From Pyrrhosoma nymphula (lineage: Eukaryota; Arthropoda; Insecta; Odonata; Coenagrionidae), in NCBI GenBank assembly GCA_963573305.1, contig OY754338.1, positions 20,892,192 through 20,956,191 of the forward strand: DNA of 64,000 nt, given 5' to 3'. Under the pieces are notes generated by a model that was given only the letters and a program-made list of their open reading frames with translations, was not told where the DNA came from and searched no databases. The position numbers and the translations under genes were made by a program. Below, piece after piece: positions 1 to 13,185 of this stretch (positions within the stretch are counted from its first letter, which is position 1; each line of letters opens with the position of its first letter).

Positions 1-3000
1 TTATCTTCATTATAATTTTCTCGGCGCAACAATATTTTGTACAAACAACAACATAATGTATGTCCTTCAGATAAAATTTATTGTTTTCAGCTTCACTTCA
101 TAGAACTGTAGATAATTAGCATTCATAACCGAAACAATGTTTGAGAAAAATGAACTCGATAATCATTGTGGATGAAATACTTTGTACGCTTTCAGAGTTT
201 GAAGTAAGGGCAGGACGTATTTGACTATACCAATGCAGAATAGTATGCCCAACATTCGTTTGGCACGTGATTATCTCACAGTAAGGAACGGTTTCGGGAG
301 AAACTTTGTGGAAGTCTTTCTTAATGGGAAGGTTAAATGAATATTCCCCTGTTATATATAGATGAACCCTGAAGATGTTACTCTGTAACGAAACCATGGT
401 CGTGATAAATAAAACAACATGTGGAAAAAGCTGTGCTGAATATTCATCTAACTTTCCTTTTATCTCACAGGTTGATGAAATGCTCCTTACCAGTATATTT
501 TATAGCGAATAACTATTAAGTTTAGTATTCACAATGAATAACTTTACCTTCCTCCACATCAACCTGAAGCAGCAACATTCATCTGTATACAACTTTATCG
601 ACCAAAATTTTGAACCAAAATACGTCAGTTCTCCAATTATTGGACCGATTCATGCCTGATTAGGGACCAAATATATAGCCTTTCATCTGTAGGTAGCTAA
701 AAGAATGGAGTTTTTCTTAATCTATTCCATTAACCCCATTCACTGAATTGTAACTTATGACAATAAAACATTCATGCAGAAATTCCGTTTACAAAACGAA
801 TCTTAAGAATAGCATTGCTCTCTCACATGCTCATGTCTCTCTCTTCCTTCAATTTATCTATTGAGGGTAGTTTTTTATCGGTGTGGTGGGTAGGTAACTG
901 TCTCTATAGGCCTAAAGATCCGGCAACTAGTTCTGGTAGTGGCTGAGATTTTGGATGGCAATTTCGTTTCCCTTCTTAGCAGTCACGGAAAGACTAATAA
1001 TAACACTAAAAGGGCATTGTTTATTCCGTCGGACTGGACGTAAAAATTTAATCCCTCCTTAGACTTTTACTAATTGTAAGCGTTGGCTTATCACTGCGTC
1101 GTGTTTCTCTTCAGCTCTTCCACAATTTCACGATTAAACCTTCCCGTAATAGCACGCGTGCCTACATTAATGGTGAAAATGGCTAGAGTTGTTTCTTAAC
1201 TTCTCATTTAACCGATCAAAGGAATTTTAGTAAACTAACGCGAGCAATAATTTTGCACACCCATGAGAACTGTAATATTTTCATATTGCCACAGTATTCT
1301 GAATGCCAAGAAGTTTTGATTAATGAGTTATATGAATCAAAAAGTTTACAGTTTTCAAAAAGGTAGTATCTTGTCACATTGTGCATTATCTGAGATAACC
1401 CAGGACCCCTCACGCCTTGAGTGCTCCAAGCTGAGATGCGCTTATTTGGATGGCACTGAATGCCGCAGACATTCGCCGCCAAGAGAGTAGCCAGCGCGGT
1501 GGAAAGCTTTAAGTGGACACCATATCTCTCTCTCCTGCATTTTTTGGCTTTTTCACTCCTTATCCTAAATTGAGTTTTTATATTTACGCCATTTTTTGCT
1601 GGCGCCTAATGAAAAAGTGTTCCCGCCAAGGGAGAGCCTCCACCTTCGCTCTATCCAACCCTCACTTGTTTTTTTTCTGGCTCTCTGGAAAGCTGAAGAG
1701 ACTATCTGCTTCTTTCCTCCACTGTTTTCCCGCTTTTTTTCCGCATTCAGGGTTTTCACACGGTTTCACCACAAACATCATCTCTCAACGTGAGAGGACC
1801 GTCATATTATTTCTATGACGGCCGGCTGAGATATTGAGACACGTGGCAGCGAATGGATAAACGATTTTCTAAACGTAGGAGGTGGTAATTATTCGACGAC
1901 CAATTATCGGACGAGATCACAAAAAACGCGAGGTGAGGTGGTGAGTTTCCTACGCCGCAGAATCAGATAGTGAAGCCCGTTACTGCTCTCGTGAACGCAT
2001 TCATGCATTATTTCTACTACAAAGTATTGCTCCCTACTCTTCTCCCATTCACGGTCACCAAGTTCCTCCTCCCTTTCCTATCCATTCTCCTTTAAGTCTT
2101 TTTCTCCCGAAACACGTGAATCACGAATCAAACACACGCCATACGTGGATTCGTGGAACTATCACCACATTGGCGCGACTCACAAAACTAATAAACTACT
2201 AAACATCGTCACTTACAAAAACATAAAAAAAATCAACTTGTAAAGAAAGAATTTCGTTACAAAAAACTTATTGGTCACAAAATATTGTAATCATGTTAGA
2301 ATTGTGCTTATTAGGCCAATGTATACAAAAGAAAGACTAATGTCATAAATAAATATATGAAATTGCTAAAATAAATTGGCCAGTAGTTGGTTAATGCGGT
2401 CCTACGAACGAGAATAGCCGATACTGGATTGTAAAACCATGAAAAAAAAAGATTTGTCCATGGTATTGAAAATAACAACGCAAAGTGACGAATATGAACA
2501 CGAAATTATTTTCTCCATCTCGTGTATATTAAAGTCTGGAAACTCATAAAACGACTTTTGAAGCGTGATTAAAGAATGCAGAAGGAAAATACTACATTTT
2601 CATATTGAGCATATCAAGACCATGTTTTTTGATAAACAATGCTTAATAATATATTGAAAAATAATCCTCAAAATGGATATCTTAATCGAAGGAAAAGGAA
2701 AATTAAAGACAAATAAATGTCTTGAAAAATAAATGCTGCCAAGTGAAATAGCGGAACAGAATACTACACTTTAATTAAATATTTCAACTTGAATTATTAA
2801 ACATAATCTCTGAAAAAGAAACCTAACGCCAAGAAAAACTAACAAGGACGCTTGCATTATTTTGAAGGGATTTATTTCTATTTCAGAAATATTTTTAAGC
2901 TATACTTAATTTCTCATTCAATATTTTCACTTATTTTTGCAAATCTATTCACATAAAAAGTCCTTAGTTAGGATATTTTACATTTAACTTCGCGTATTGA

Positions 3001-5819
3001 CGTAAAATAGGTGAAATTCGCTTAATAACTCTTTCGAATTTCTTTGACGCTTAAATATCATTTATTTTATTTTTGCATACGTGCAAGGCAAAGCTGAAAA
3101 CAAAGTTCCAATGTTAGAAACTCAAATATCCTACTTGAATTATCTGAATTAACCTCCGGTTGGAAATACCCATCCATATCCTATTCAAGGATATTAGCAT
3201 TAATGCTATTTTAATTTCCGGTCTCTCCTACGAACTTCAGGAATTCAAAGATGCTTACAAACCTGGTCCCATTAGTCTTTAGACTCTTGATCTGACACTG
3301 ATCGGATGCATCGACAGAAATAATAACTCGCGTCTTGGAATCGCCTTTCGCGGAAAAATGTGCGTTGAATCTTCAATGTACGCATCAACTCAGTTTCATT
3401 CACCGCTCTGAATTTGGATTTTAACAAAGGAATGATTCTAAGTTTGAAGTAGGTCTCCATAGTGACATCGAAGCTCCTCAGAATTTTACGGATTAGTTAC
3501 AAAAAAAGTTTACAACTCCATTGTACTCCCAGCTAAAATGAATTAAAAGTCTTGGAAAATTAACAAAGAATTTATTGGACATAAAATTGAACTATTTAGC
3601 CATTAGAAAAATACTGAGATTACTAAATTCCAATATAAAAGAATAGTATAAAAAATAGTTAAACTTAAAAAAGCATTAAAGGTGTTAGTAAAAAAATGAA
3701 AAGGTCAATGGGAAACTAGGATCAAAAAATTGCGAAAGCAAATACTGATTCGAGAAATCGCCGGGGAAAAACTGGAAGTGCTCTAAAAACAGGCATGGAT
3801 ATGGAAGATAGCCCGTGAAAAAAACTGTTGTTGTAACCACGGAAGAAAAACCGCCAAATGGTTCGAGCAATACATATTCATGAAAACTATTGCATTCATC
3901 TGTTACAGCATCATCACTGTGTGTGGTGAGCATGGGAATGATGCAGCAATGGAAGATAATGTGGGAAAAAACGAACTGGTTAAGAGAACGGTAGACATTG
4001 GCACCAACTCGAGGCGACTGAATCTCCCAAGTATCCCTCTCTTACGCGCAATTATAAAAAAGTGAAAGCCTCAACTGGATTTAACTGACGAATATGTGCC
4101 GTATTTTGGACAATTAAGGGGACGAACGGAACCCATTAAGAAGACCCTTTTCGTCGCCAACCAACCGGAATGGCAGCAAAAATCTTACGGCATTAAAAAA
4201 ACACACGTGAGGAGAGGGCAGAAGAAAATTTTTAATTTCGTCGTCCCAGTGTTCGCTCCGACGCCCTCTGGTGGTGCGATTAGCAATTAGCATCACTTAA
4301 GTGTGTCCATTCTCTCAGTACGTAATACACGGTGGGTTTAGGGTGCATATTTTGGGCCTTTTGCATTTATTTTTTCTTCCTGGGAGATCTTTTATTCAAT
4401 TAGGCGATTATCTCACACCCACAGGATTCCGAAACCCTGGCGAGCGGACACGAAGGCAAAGGGAAAACGAAGAAGGACGTGGAGGAAAGCGGTGGAGATC
4501 ATGGTGGCAAGGGTGTGCTACGGGACGATACATCGATATAGAGGAGATATTTCCCTTTTATATTAACATGTGGAACAAAAAAACCCTCAATATTGTCAAA
4601 CCTTGGAATAAACTAGCTTGCAACATTAGAGCCTCGACAAATTCAGATTTTAAAGCAACAATCTATTACGCTACAGAACAGTACTACCAAAACTAGTGTT
4701 ATCACCTGGATGAAAAGTTTGTAAATTTCCTAAATGGTGCTGTTAGGCAACCAAAAAAATTGGAAGATACGTAAGACTTCCTGCTAATATTTATTTTCTT
4801 TCGTGGATTTAGCAATCCTGACCACAAAATTGGACGAAAGCCGCGCATAGCTAGGAACATGGAAGGATTTTTTAAAAGAAGAATAGTAGTCGTGTTATTC
4901 AGGAGTCCTGAGCAGTATTAGTAGGCTAGATATACCGAGTATTATTCCCACTGTCAAATTTTATTTCTTTTCTATCACTGTCCCGCATTTAGTGCCCGTA
5001 AATATTAAGTATTTAAGTCCAGATGTCTGAGTCTACTTCTGTTCCCTTCTTTTCAGGTCATGTGCAGGTAGAATTAACCTCTTACCTTGAATCGTCTCAG
5101 TACGTTTAGGGTTTAAACTGTGGCTATACTAAGTTACCATAATTAGCTATCGAAGAGCAAGATATTCCTCATTGCCACGTTTAGTGTACACAATAAATTC
5201 TTTCATAATTCCAAAAGGTACCTTGAAATGTACACGACAATAACACCAGACATATCGGTAAAAATATTAAACGGGGATAGTCGCTAATATGAAACTACCA
5301 ACGATAATTGAATAATATGTATATGAGTAGTTAATAAGATCGCTCAGCAATTTTTTGGATGTAGACTGGAAAATGGATTGGGTTGCTAACCGATATAGAG
5401 TTTAGAAAACTCTGTTGATAACAATGGAAAATTTATCGACATAAGGTTACATAATAGCACGTTATGGACATTCTGTTCAGCTACGATAAAAATCTCAGTA
5501 TACATAGGTATACAAACAAGGAAAAATCGGTACGAAAGTTATATAACCCAGCTATTTGGTTGCTAGCGCCACATGTGCGCGACATATGCATTTCCACGAA
5601 AATTTCGATTTTTTAATCAAAATTCGATGTTGTACATCGAGAATCGAGCAGAGCACGGCTAGGAAGATGAAGAGAAGGAAGCATGCGCCCTTGGCATTCC
5701 ACCGGCACCCGGGCAGTTTAAGGGAATCGGAGGAAACGAAAAGGTAGAAATAAAATAAAAAATATTCATACGCACATATACGTAAACGCGTGTATATAAA
5801 ACGAACAAATGAATAAATA
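1..5819. other. AT-rich intergenic or intronic DNA, no gene recognised
   Basis: No reading frame here looks like a known protein, and I see no RNA gene. The open frames are short and lack recognisable motifs. A pyrimidine-rich stretch lies near 1640-1760 and produces overlapping spurious frames on both strands. The frame on the minus strand at 3272-3460 (62 codons) ends just before a GT-AAGC-like donor, but its residues match nothing I know, so I do not call it an exon. Several short A/T runs occur and no long repeat is obvious. Confidence 0.6.
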
Positions 5820-6320
5820 AAAGCGCAAAGTGAGCGTACGAGAGAAGGGGACGCCCTCTTTTACATGTCTGCGCTCACTCGTGGACGTGTCCTTCTCCGG
5901 TGGATGTCTGTGTATAAAAACGCGATGAATTTATGTGTATCGTTGGAATGGATTCATTTAAAAATTCATCCACGCACGAGCGCAGAGAGAAAATGGCACT
6001 CCGAGCAGTAGGTATTATTATTTTTATTCGCCAGAGGGCATCATGGGTAAGAGAGCGTGTGCGTGCGAGAGTGTGCTCCGCGCCCTGGATACCAGAAACA
6101 AGCGAGCGTCGAGCTCCCTTTCATCTTTTTTTTCCTCTAATTTTTCCATATTCTCTCTCCTCAACCTTTTTCTACCTCCACTGGCCGGACTCGGCTTCTC
6201 TCCGCAGGAGAAAACTGGAGAGGAGCAGAAAGGAGGAACTGACTGTTCAACTTCACTCAAGGATGCTGTCCACGAATATTCCGATTTGAACCACCTACAA
6301 ACACATTTAAGTGCTTGAAG
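5820..6320. promoter_or_regulatory. GC-richer patch with a TATA-like motif; weak promoter candidate
   Basis: This patch is richer in CpG and in biased GA/CT runs than the AT-rich DNA on both sides. A TATA-like string, TATAAAA, lies at about 5914-5920 on the plus strand, followed by several ATGs. The long open frames here (118, 114 and 91 codons on both strands) follow the biased composition and have no recognisable domain. A promoter is possible, but the same kind of patch recurs many times in the window without an adjoining gene. I therefore rate this low. Confidence 0.15.
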
Positions 6321-6749
6321 GAGGAAAATGGTGGATATGAAAGGGCTCTGTTTGAAAACAATAATCAAATGATCAAATATTTACAATATTTATTAGGTTA
6401 GTCAGTATTTGGTTCTCCATAAGACCTCTTATGACGTCTCTCGCGAACGAATGTCTTCCTTCTTTCAGAAGTCAATGTTGTTCATGTTTAATCAACTCAA
6501 AAGGGATTAAAAGAAGTAGCTGTCAAAGTTGAGCTTGTGACATAACTACACAACACAATAATATAAAGGACTACATAACCTGGCCGTCGTTTTAAGGCTT
6601 GTCGTTTCCTTGTTTGATTTATACGTGAGGTAGAGAAGTCAATGTCGAAAAGGGCCAATGGAAACACAGCGAGTTTTCTCCCCACCGACTTAACCCTTCC
6701 CTGTTTGGTCGAAGGTTCCCTGGATGTATGTACATCATCCACTTCATTT

Positions 6750-8445
6750 ACCTTATCAACTAGGGTGTCCTGAACTCATTGTCTCCGGAGGTGGGAGTAG
6801 ATTTTCTTCACTCAATCCTGGAGAGTATCATCACATATTTTGTTCCCTTCACTGAACCCAAGGCAAAAACATTCCCCCCTGGTTGACACAATGCACATTA
6901 TTGGTAACAAGAAACGTGCTTCGTTCCTTCACAAGACCTTTCCAAATGTGAACACTCTTCGATCCTTCGCTGACCTGCGACATTACTCAAAAATACTTAT
7001 CCGTCGTGATTATGAGGAGTGTACACTAGGTCTTTTTAACTCTATTTCCTCCGGCTCAAAATAAATTTGTTACTTTGTGAACCAATGCCGAAATCGTCCC
7101 AATATTCCAGATAAGTTTTCACGTGGTAATAGTGATGATCAGGGATTAGATTGGCCAAATTCGTTCTTGATTTTTTTCTCCTATTGTCTTGTCATTAGCA
7201 AACCCTCCCATTCCATCAGACCCTTCCCCCTCAGCTGACACAAGCCTTTGTCTAACCTCTGTAGAGACTAATATACACGAGGTTTATGAATATCTCAGTA
7301 GAATGCCTCTCAATCGCTCTCACGACCCCGAAGGTCATAGCCCTAAATGCATTCGTAACTGTGACTCCTCTCTATCATTACCATTGACCCTCTTGCTAAA
7401 CCAATGCTTTTCTCTCGGAATCCTTCCACCCAATGGACAGTCGCTGAAATGTTCCCAATACTTAAAGTCGGTCCTAAACATAAAGTCTCCGTCTTACCAT
7501 CCTATCTCCTTACTCCCTGTACTTTATTCCATTTGTGAGAGAACTATTCTCATCCAGATATATTACTTCACATCTCCTTTTCCATCCCCCCACCAGCCTG
7601 GTTTCCTCCCGGGCGGATCTTGCTTAACCTATCTTGTCGTCTTTCAGCGAAAACCATCGAAAAGTCTGCTCAGCTTGATGCTCTTTTCCTTAACTTTTCT
7701 AAAGTTTTCGATATCCCTCAACCGTTTCCTACTTAATTGCAAACTCAATCAGCATTGTGGCATCCGAGGTAACTGTCTCAAGATCAAATCCCACTCCCTT
7801 AATAACAGAACCCAACGCGTAATACTCTCCATTTTCTCTTCTTCTTGGTCCACGGTAACATCTGCAGTACCCCAGGGAAGTTTTCTTGGACCATGTCTTT
7901 TTAATTTATTGATTAATGATCTTCCCTCTCAATTCCTTTCTTCTAAACTTAGCCCTTCTTTACGCCGATAACAGCAAGATATTAAGCGAATTAATAACTC
8001 CTATGACTTCAATGATCTTCATAATACCTTGAATAAGACCTCACCTTGTTGCAATGCCTGGAGGTTTAACCTAAACCCAAGTAAGTCTATTTCCCTTAAA
8101 AAAATCCCCAATTCATTCTAACTATGCTATGAACTACACGCCATTGAACATAGTTACTTCTCTTATGACATATCTTGGTTTAACAACAAACCAGAAACTG
8201 GTTTATTCCGAGCGCATCCAGGCTATTCAAAGTAAAGATATGTCCCTGTAAAGCCTACTTTACCGGTTCACAGAAGTTAAGCATCCAAGAGCATTACAAT
8301 TTTACTCCACATCTACTGTCATTCCCATTCTTTCTCTTTCCCGGATCCCTCACTCTCACACCGAGGGCTTTAGCCAGTTCAGCTATCAATGCGTCATCTT
8401 TCTTTCCCTGTAATACCGTGGCTATTCCCCGTACTAAAATATTCG
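6750..8445 (+). pseudogene. Degraded non-LTR retrotransposon (CR1/jockey-type ORF2, linker plus reverse transcriptase)
   Basis: This is the remnant of a LINE ORF2. The first part (about 6750-7065) reads as the linker between endonuclease and reverse transcriptase, with PPWLT, then IRRDYEE and FNSISSGSK. The reverse transcriptase frame at 7189-7971 carries SYHPISLLPVL (family form YRPISLL), PHQPGFLPGGSC, SAVPQGSFLGPCLFNLLINDL (usually SGVPQGSVLGPLLF) and then shifts frame before the catalytic YADD, which is present only as the out-of-frame 'YAD' near 7960. Beyond that, pieces such as TYLGLTTNQK, ERIQAIQSK and FTEVKHPRALQFY match the thumb/C-terminal part of such enzymes in broken frames up to about 8445. 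Many stops and shifts show it is dead. The endonuclease domain is missing or unrecognisable. Family placement is by motif style only. Confidence 0.85.
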
Positions 8446-9380
8446 CCAACATTTGATGTTATCATTGGATGTAAATGCAATATACCTTTGGAATTAGGAA
8501 TCGCAAAACGGTTATAAGGTCAAGGATTTTATTCTGATCTTCGGGAAATATAATAGAATTCAATCCGTATTGCGGCTATGAAAATCATACGTTCTATTCA
8601 TTCTGAGTCTTCTGATTCATTTATTGATTTTAAATAAATAACACTAATTCGTGCCTAATATTTTACCGACAATCTTGATTGAAGAATTAAAGCTGTTTGT
8701 TACCTTAAAAAATAATTATCTCATAAAAAATCAGAGGCTTTTTCTTTCCATTGAAAACCTTTAGATACTAGTTACCTGCACCATGCACGATAAGCATGCC
8801 TATGCGTAACAGCATCTCCTAAACGTCCCATCCATAGCAGTTCGGCTAGTGATTGGTAAAGACCCATGCATCAAGAAGTGTTTTCACTCAAAATATATAC
8901 CTACAAAATTCCTTTCATCTCGCTTAAGTTTCCATAGCCTCGTACACTTTAACGTTCAATTCAATAGATTGACCACAATGAGAGAAACTTATTGTGGCTG
9001 CAAAAATATAACGATGATGAACGATTGGATTAAGAAGCATCGAAAGCATTAGGTATATCGATTACCTGGCAAAATATCGATTAAAAAGATAACTATTCTT
9101 GTACTATATAGGCTTCTTAATTTACATATGTCATCACTGCATTATTATGTGAGGTAAGATACAAAAATGCATGACAAGACTAATGTTAAAATTAATTGTC
9201 AAAAACACTCATACTGCATATTCTAAAAATGTTTCCATTAAGTAAGACTTTTCAACCTTGCTTTTTTTACGTAAACTCACCATGTAATTTCAATGCTTTA
9301 AATACTTCATTATAAATCAATTTTTACGTACAAAATCACTTTAATTTTCGATCTAACAATATCAATACGAAAAGAATCAA
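8446..9380. other. AT-rich DNA, nothing recognised
   Basis: No coding, RNA or repeat structure is visible. The 67-codon frame at 8849-9052 has no recognisable motif. Confidence 0.5.
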
Positions 9381-9625
9381 GGAATTATCGTTTTGGTGTC
9401 CTATCTAGTCTACTATCAGGTTCCATGAAAAACGAGGCGAGAGAATAATATCAACAAACACCTAAAAAACGATTTATCGTCTCCTTTCAAAAACGTAACA
9501 AGATATAAACAATCAGACGCGGATATTTTTCAGAATCGTTTTCCCCAAGTGGGTGAGAAACATTTTCTCCAAGAGTGTGCCAAACCTTTCCCACCACAAC
9601 CACCTCGTCCTTCTCACCTAAATCG
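9381..9625 (+). repeat. Dispersed repeat, copy A (diverged partner at about 11771-12035)
   Basis: This segment aligns in direct orientation with 11771-12035. Shared blocks in the same order include CTATCA..TTCC.ATGAAAA, AGGCGAGA, an AAACAATCAGAC block followed by CGGATATTTTT, and GCCAAACC.TT.CCACCACAA. Between blocks the two copies differ by small indels and substitutions, so they are old. No coding capacity is visible. It is probably part of an unclassified transposon or a segment duplicated locally. Confidence 0.55.
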
Positions 9626-10002
9626 CTCTTTTCTTAAAAATACACGCCCTTCCATCGGGTCGCAAAGTAGTATTTATACGGAGATAAACATAATGATATG
9701 AGTTTACCGAGACAACTCGAAGCAGTTAACGTCGGTTAAAGATTTTCTCTAAATTTGGTCAAGTGCGCACATTGGTGCACGTAAGTTGAACTTAGCTACC
9801 AGGCTAGTGATTTATACTGATAACTATGGTCAATATTTCGCTGCACTGAAGTGAACCTAATATGGATTTTGTAGCAAAATCGATCAAATTGGCTTGTTAA
9901 AAAAATTAATTTGGAAGTCAAAAAGATGATCAGTCTATTTTATCATCTTTCGAGCCCTAATAGAAAAATCTACAGCGGTCTGTATGTTCGACTGTCGAAA
10001 AA
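9626..10002. other. Unassigned DNA with a TATA-like and a donor-like motif
   Basis: TTTATACGG lies near 9671-9679 and CAC|GTAAGT near 9778-9786, a spacing that could fit a short non-coding first exon. No coding frame supports it and both motifs are common by chance. I record it only as a weak possibility. Confidence 0.12.
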
Positions 10003-10097
10003 ATCGATCTATACTCTCAATCTGTACAGTCATCGTATTCCAAAATCAATCTGTACTCTCCTCGTATTCCAAAATCGGCCTGTACTCTCATCGTATT
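10003..10097 (+). repeat. 29-bp tandem repeat, two clear units and one diverged unit
   Basis: Two consecutive 29-bp units occupy 10040-10068 and 10069-10097. Both begin CCAAAATC and end CTCGTATT or ATCGTATT, and they differ at about three positions. A longer, diverged first unit (10003-10039) precedes them, with the same CTATACTCTC and CATCGTATT pieces. Short frames across this stretch are repeat artefacts. Confidence 0.8.
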
Positions 10098-11770
10098 AAT
10101 TTTTACATGCACGGAAAAAGGTTAAAAATATTTCATCAATATCATTCATTCACTGTTAGGCTGCAAAAATTCTGAATCAGACAACATCAAAGTGAAGGAA
10201 ATATTAGCTTTTGAGAGGAAAAACTGTTATATCACACATATTATCCACCAATTACTACAAAGACAAGCGCAAATCATCCAAACCATCCAAATCTGTAGGC
10301 GGCTATACACATGGAAAAGGTTTCTCAAGAAGTAGGCATGTAAAGTGCTATATAGTGGCACTTCGATTTATAAGTATGGACTTCTGTTTGACAAGGGTAA
10401 CAATCGAAAAATGAGTTAAGTACTTTGATACAGTGATAGCATCGCATAACAATCCGTAGAATCCCGATTGAATTACCGTAAGCATGGATTAAAAATGCGG
10501 CGACATATTAATTTTCTGGCGGAGGATTTATTGTTACAACTGTAAATATTTTTCTTTCGAAATATAAATATCTTTGGTGATCAGAGTTTACTTAAAATAT
10601 AAGACTTGAGGCTGTTATTTCATTGAAAAATTTGTTATTTCTCATGCTTAATACGTTTTTAGATACACGTGTTAAATATAACTTTCTAACTGTAGCTAAA
10701 TATGCATTACAACGCTACATTTGTACACACGCCACTGACATGGAAATCAACTTCCACGTGTGAGACCATTTTCAGCATCCAACTGGTATTTTAAAAAACA
10801 AGCGGAATTTTTTTTAACAATTTTTATTTGAAGTGACAATGATGGCTATCACACTCTTTAGAGCTACTCATTAGATCAGATAATACAAGTTATCCGCCTG
10901 ATAGCGGCTGTACATACCTAATTACTTTTCACGAAATTAAATGCAAATCACGAAGTTGATCTTCGTTGTAATATTGGGAGCGCGGAAATTAAGGTGTTAC
11001 AGTTAGCGCAAATTGGAACATTTCAGCGCACTCCAGTCTACACGAAAGAATGTAAATAGAACATTGTGTGTAAGTCTGTTGGCACACAATTGTCAGTGCT
11101 GAATCATTAGTAAATAGTTAATGAATTCGCAAGCTCCATGCTTACAGCGTTAGCTGGTTATCCCAAAGTAATTTTAAACGTTATACAATTCATTTTTGAC
11201 ACCTCTAATAGAAATAAAAAATAAACAATAAATGCGGATGCAATCATCGGAGTTCTTTTTTTCTCAAGCGAACTCCATCACGGTTTTAGAATGATGTTAA
11301 ATTGATTTGCCAAGTGCGTTGTGTCTGAAAAATATAAAGAGAAACATTGCTGTTACGTTGCGTGAGTAACGACCTACACTAACATTTACGTGATACTCTG
11401 CAAGACTTGCTGAAGTTTAAGCCACCTTAGAGGTGTGAGGCAGGTTATGATGCACAAACCGAAAAACACTACCATTCCCTTATTAGCTATTAAACCAAAT
11501 ATAATGCGAGACTTGGTTAAGTAGCGTGCGTGGAGGGAGCTTCTACGTGCCATATGGATGACTGAGAATAGCCCAGGATTGATAGTTGAATTTTACAAGA
11601 ACATCTATCCATCCTAACTATCAAGAGTCAACAAGGGTCCCTTGTTCGTTCATCCACTTCATCAATCGAGTTACATTAATAGTATTGCGTTGGCTTACAA
11701 GCGCGTGTAAATTTAACAAATAGGTCATAGCTATCACTTGAAATATCCGAAGAAATCGATGCAAAGAAAA
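10098..11770. other. AT-rich DNA, nothing recognised
   Basis: No recognisable coding sequence, RNA gene or repeat with a partner elsewhere in the window. Confidence 0.5.
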
Positions 11771-12035
11771 TGTCGTTTTAGAGCCAATGCATTGTCACAT
11801 TTCACGACTCTGCTATCAATTCCTATGAAAATCAAGGCGAGAAAAGAAGAAACATATATGCCATCGCATGCCCAAGAAGAGAGGGATATTTATCTCCTTC
11901 CCGAATCGTAACCACGCGGAAACAATCAGACACGGAGATTTTTCCGAAATTTCTTCTCGCTTCGCAAGAATGCCAAACCCTTTCTACCACAATCGCGAGC
12001 ACATCATTCTTCCAACCTCCCCCTTACATGTTCTG
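11771..12035 (+). repeat. Dispersed repeat, copy B (partner of 9381-9625)
   Basis: This direct-orientation partner of the segment at 9381-9625 shares the AAACAATCAGAC block, the AAGGCGAGA block and the CCAAACCCTTTCTACCACAA block. The 80-codon frame starting at 11868 runs through it and is not conserved between the copies, which argues against coding. Confidence 0.55.
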
Positions 12036-12180
12036 CGACAGCCCGGGAGGAAGGAGGGCGGAAGTATGGGTGAGGGAAGACGCTATACGGCTGCGGGTGC
12101 TCATGGGTAATAAATGGCGAGCGAGGATGGGGTGAGAGGGGGGGGGGGAGTGATGAAGGAGTGGGTGAAGAGATCGGCAG
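12036..12180. repeat. GA/G-rich low-complexity tract
   Basis: This is a purine-rich tract on the plus strand with a G run of about 11 near 12139-12150. It generates overlapping spurious frames on both strands. It belongs to the recurring set of strand-asymmetric purine/pyrimidine islands seen across the window. Confidence 0.7.
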
Positions 12181-12399
12181 CCGAAGGAAAAACAGCTGAG
12201 CATCGCTATGCGCGCACCCAGCCTTTGGAACGTCATGCAAGGGAGAGACTCGTTGGGCGAAACACAACAAATAAATATCAACTCTTATTTGAAACATGGT
12301 AAATAAAAGGCCACTAACTAAAAATATTGAGGAAAATCTCTGTCAAAGAATCCATGTCAAGAAAAATATAATAACCTGTATTTTTTGACAGTGTTTGCC

Positions 12400-12651
12400 A
12401 CATTGTGAATTTTCTTCAATACTTAGCAAATTTTAATACCGTAAACGAGGTGATATAGCTGAAAATTGGCTCAGTATTTAAAATAATATCTTTTCAAATT
12501 TAATTCTTACAATAATCACCATTGAAAATATATGCTTTAGCAAAGGATCATGATTTACTTAAATGTACATATCGTAAAAATATTATACTTGACTGAAAAT
12601 AATGTCTTATAACCTTCTTTATCTAATAAAGGGAAATCTAACCAGCAGCTT
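12400..12651 (+). repeat. Diverged flanking copy of the 267-bp tandem family
   Basis: Segments here resemble the tandem units that follow. AGCAAATTTTAATACCGTAAAC near 12424 matches the AGCAAATTTTATAGAGTAAAC segment of the units, and the TATAACCTTCTTTATCTAA stretch near 12608 matches TAATAACCTTATTTATCTAA. The pattern suggests an older tandem array that decayed upstream of the recent duplication. Confidence 0.5.
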
Positions 12652-12918
12652 AAGTTAAAAATACTTTATAGCCTTCATCGACGATAGTGAATAGTAGCAA
12701 ATTTTATAGAGTAAACGTATGAAGATAGACTCGAAGTAAAATAACGATATAGATCATCAGCTATTTCATTTACTTAAATAAAAAATAATATAAGTACTTG
12801 AGAGAATTCAATATCTAATAACCTTATTTATCTAAATAGGGATAATCTAACTATCAGCTTAAATTTAAAATACTTTAAAGCCTTCATCGACGATGATGCA
12901 TAGCAGTATCTATTTATC
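12652..12918 (+). repeat. 267-bp tandem duplication, unit 1
   Basis: The unit runs from AAGTTAAAAATACTTTATAGCC to GCAGTATCTATTTATC and is followed immediately by an apparently identical second unit. Inside each unit the segment around CCTTCATCGACGAT occurs twice (near 12672 and 12881) in two related versions, so the unit itself arose from an older shorter repeat. It has no coding capacity. Confidence 0.9.
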
Positions 12919-13185
12919 AAGTTAAAAATACTTTATAGCCTTCATCGACGATAGTGAATAGTAGCAAATTTTATAGAGTAAACGTATGAAGATAGACTCG
13001 AAGTAAAATAACGATATAGATCATCAGCTATTTCATTTACTTAAATAAAAAATAATATAAGTACTTGAGAGAATTCAATATCTAATAACCTTATTTATCT
13101 AAATAGGGATAATCTAACTATCAGCTTAAATTTAAAATACTTTAAAGCCTTCATCGACGATGATGCATAGCAGTATCTATTTTAC
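12919..13185 (+). repeat. 267-bp tandem duplication, unit 2
   Basis: Read base by base, this unit matches unit 1 with no difference until the last few bases, where the sequence leaves the repeat near 13183. Perfect identity in otherwise decayed DNA means the duplication is very recent, is kept homogeneous, or reflects an assembly error. Confidence 0.9.
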
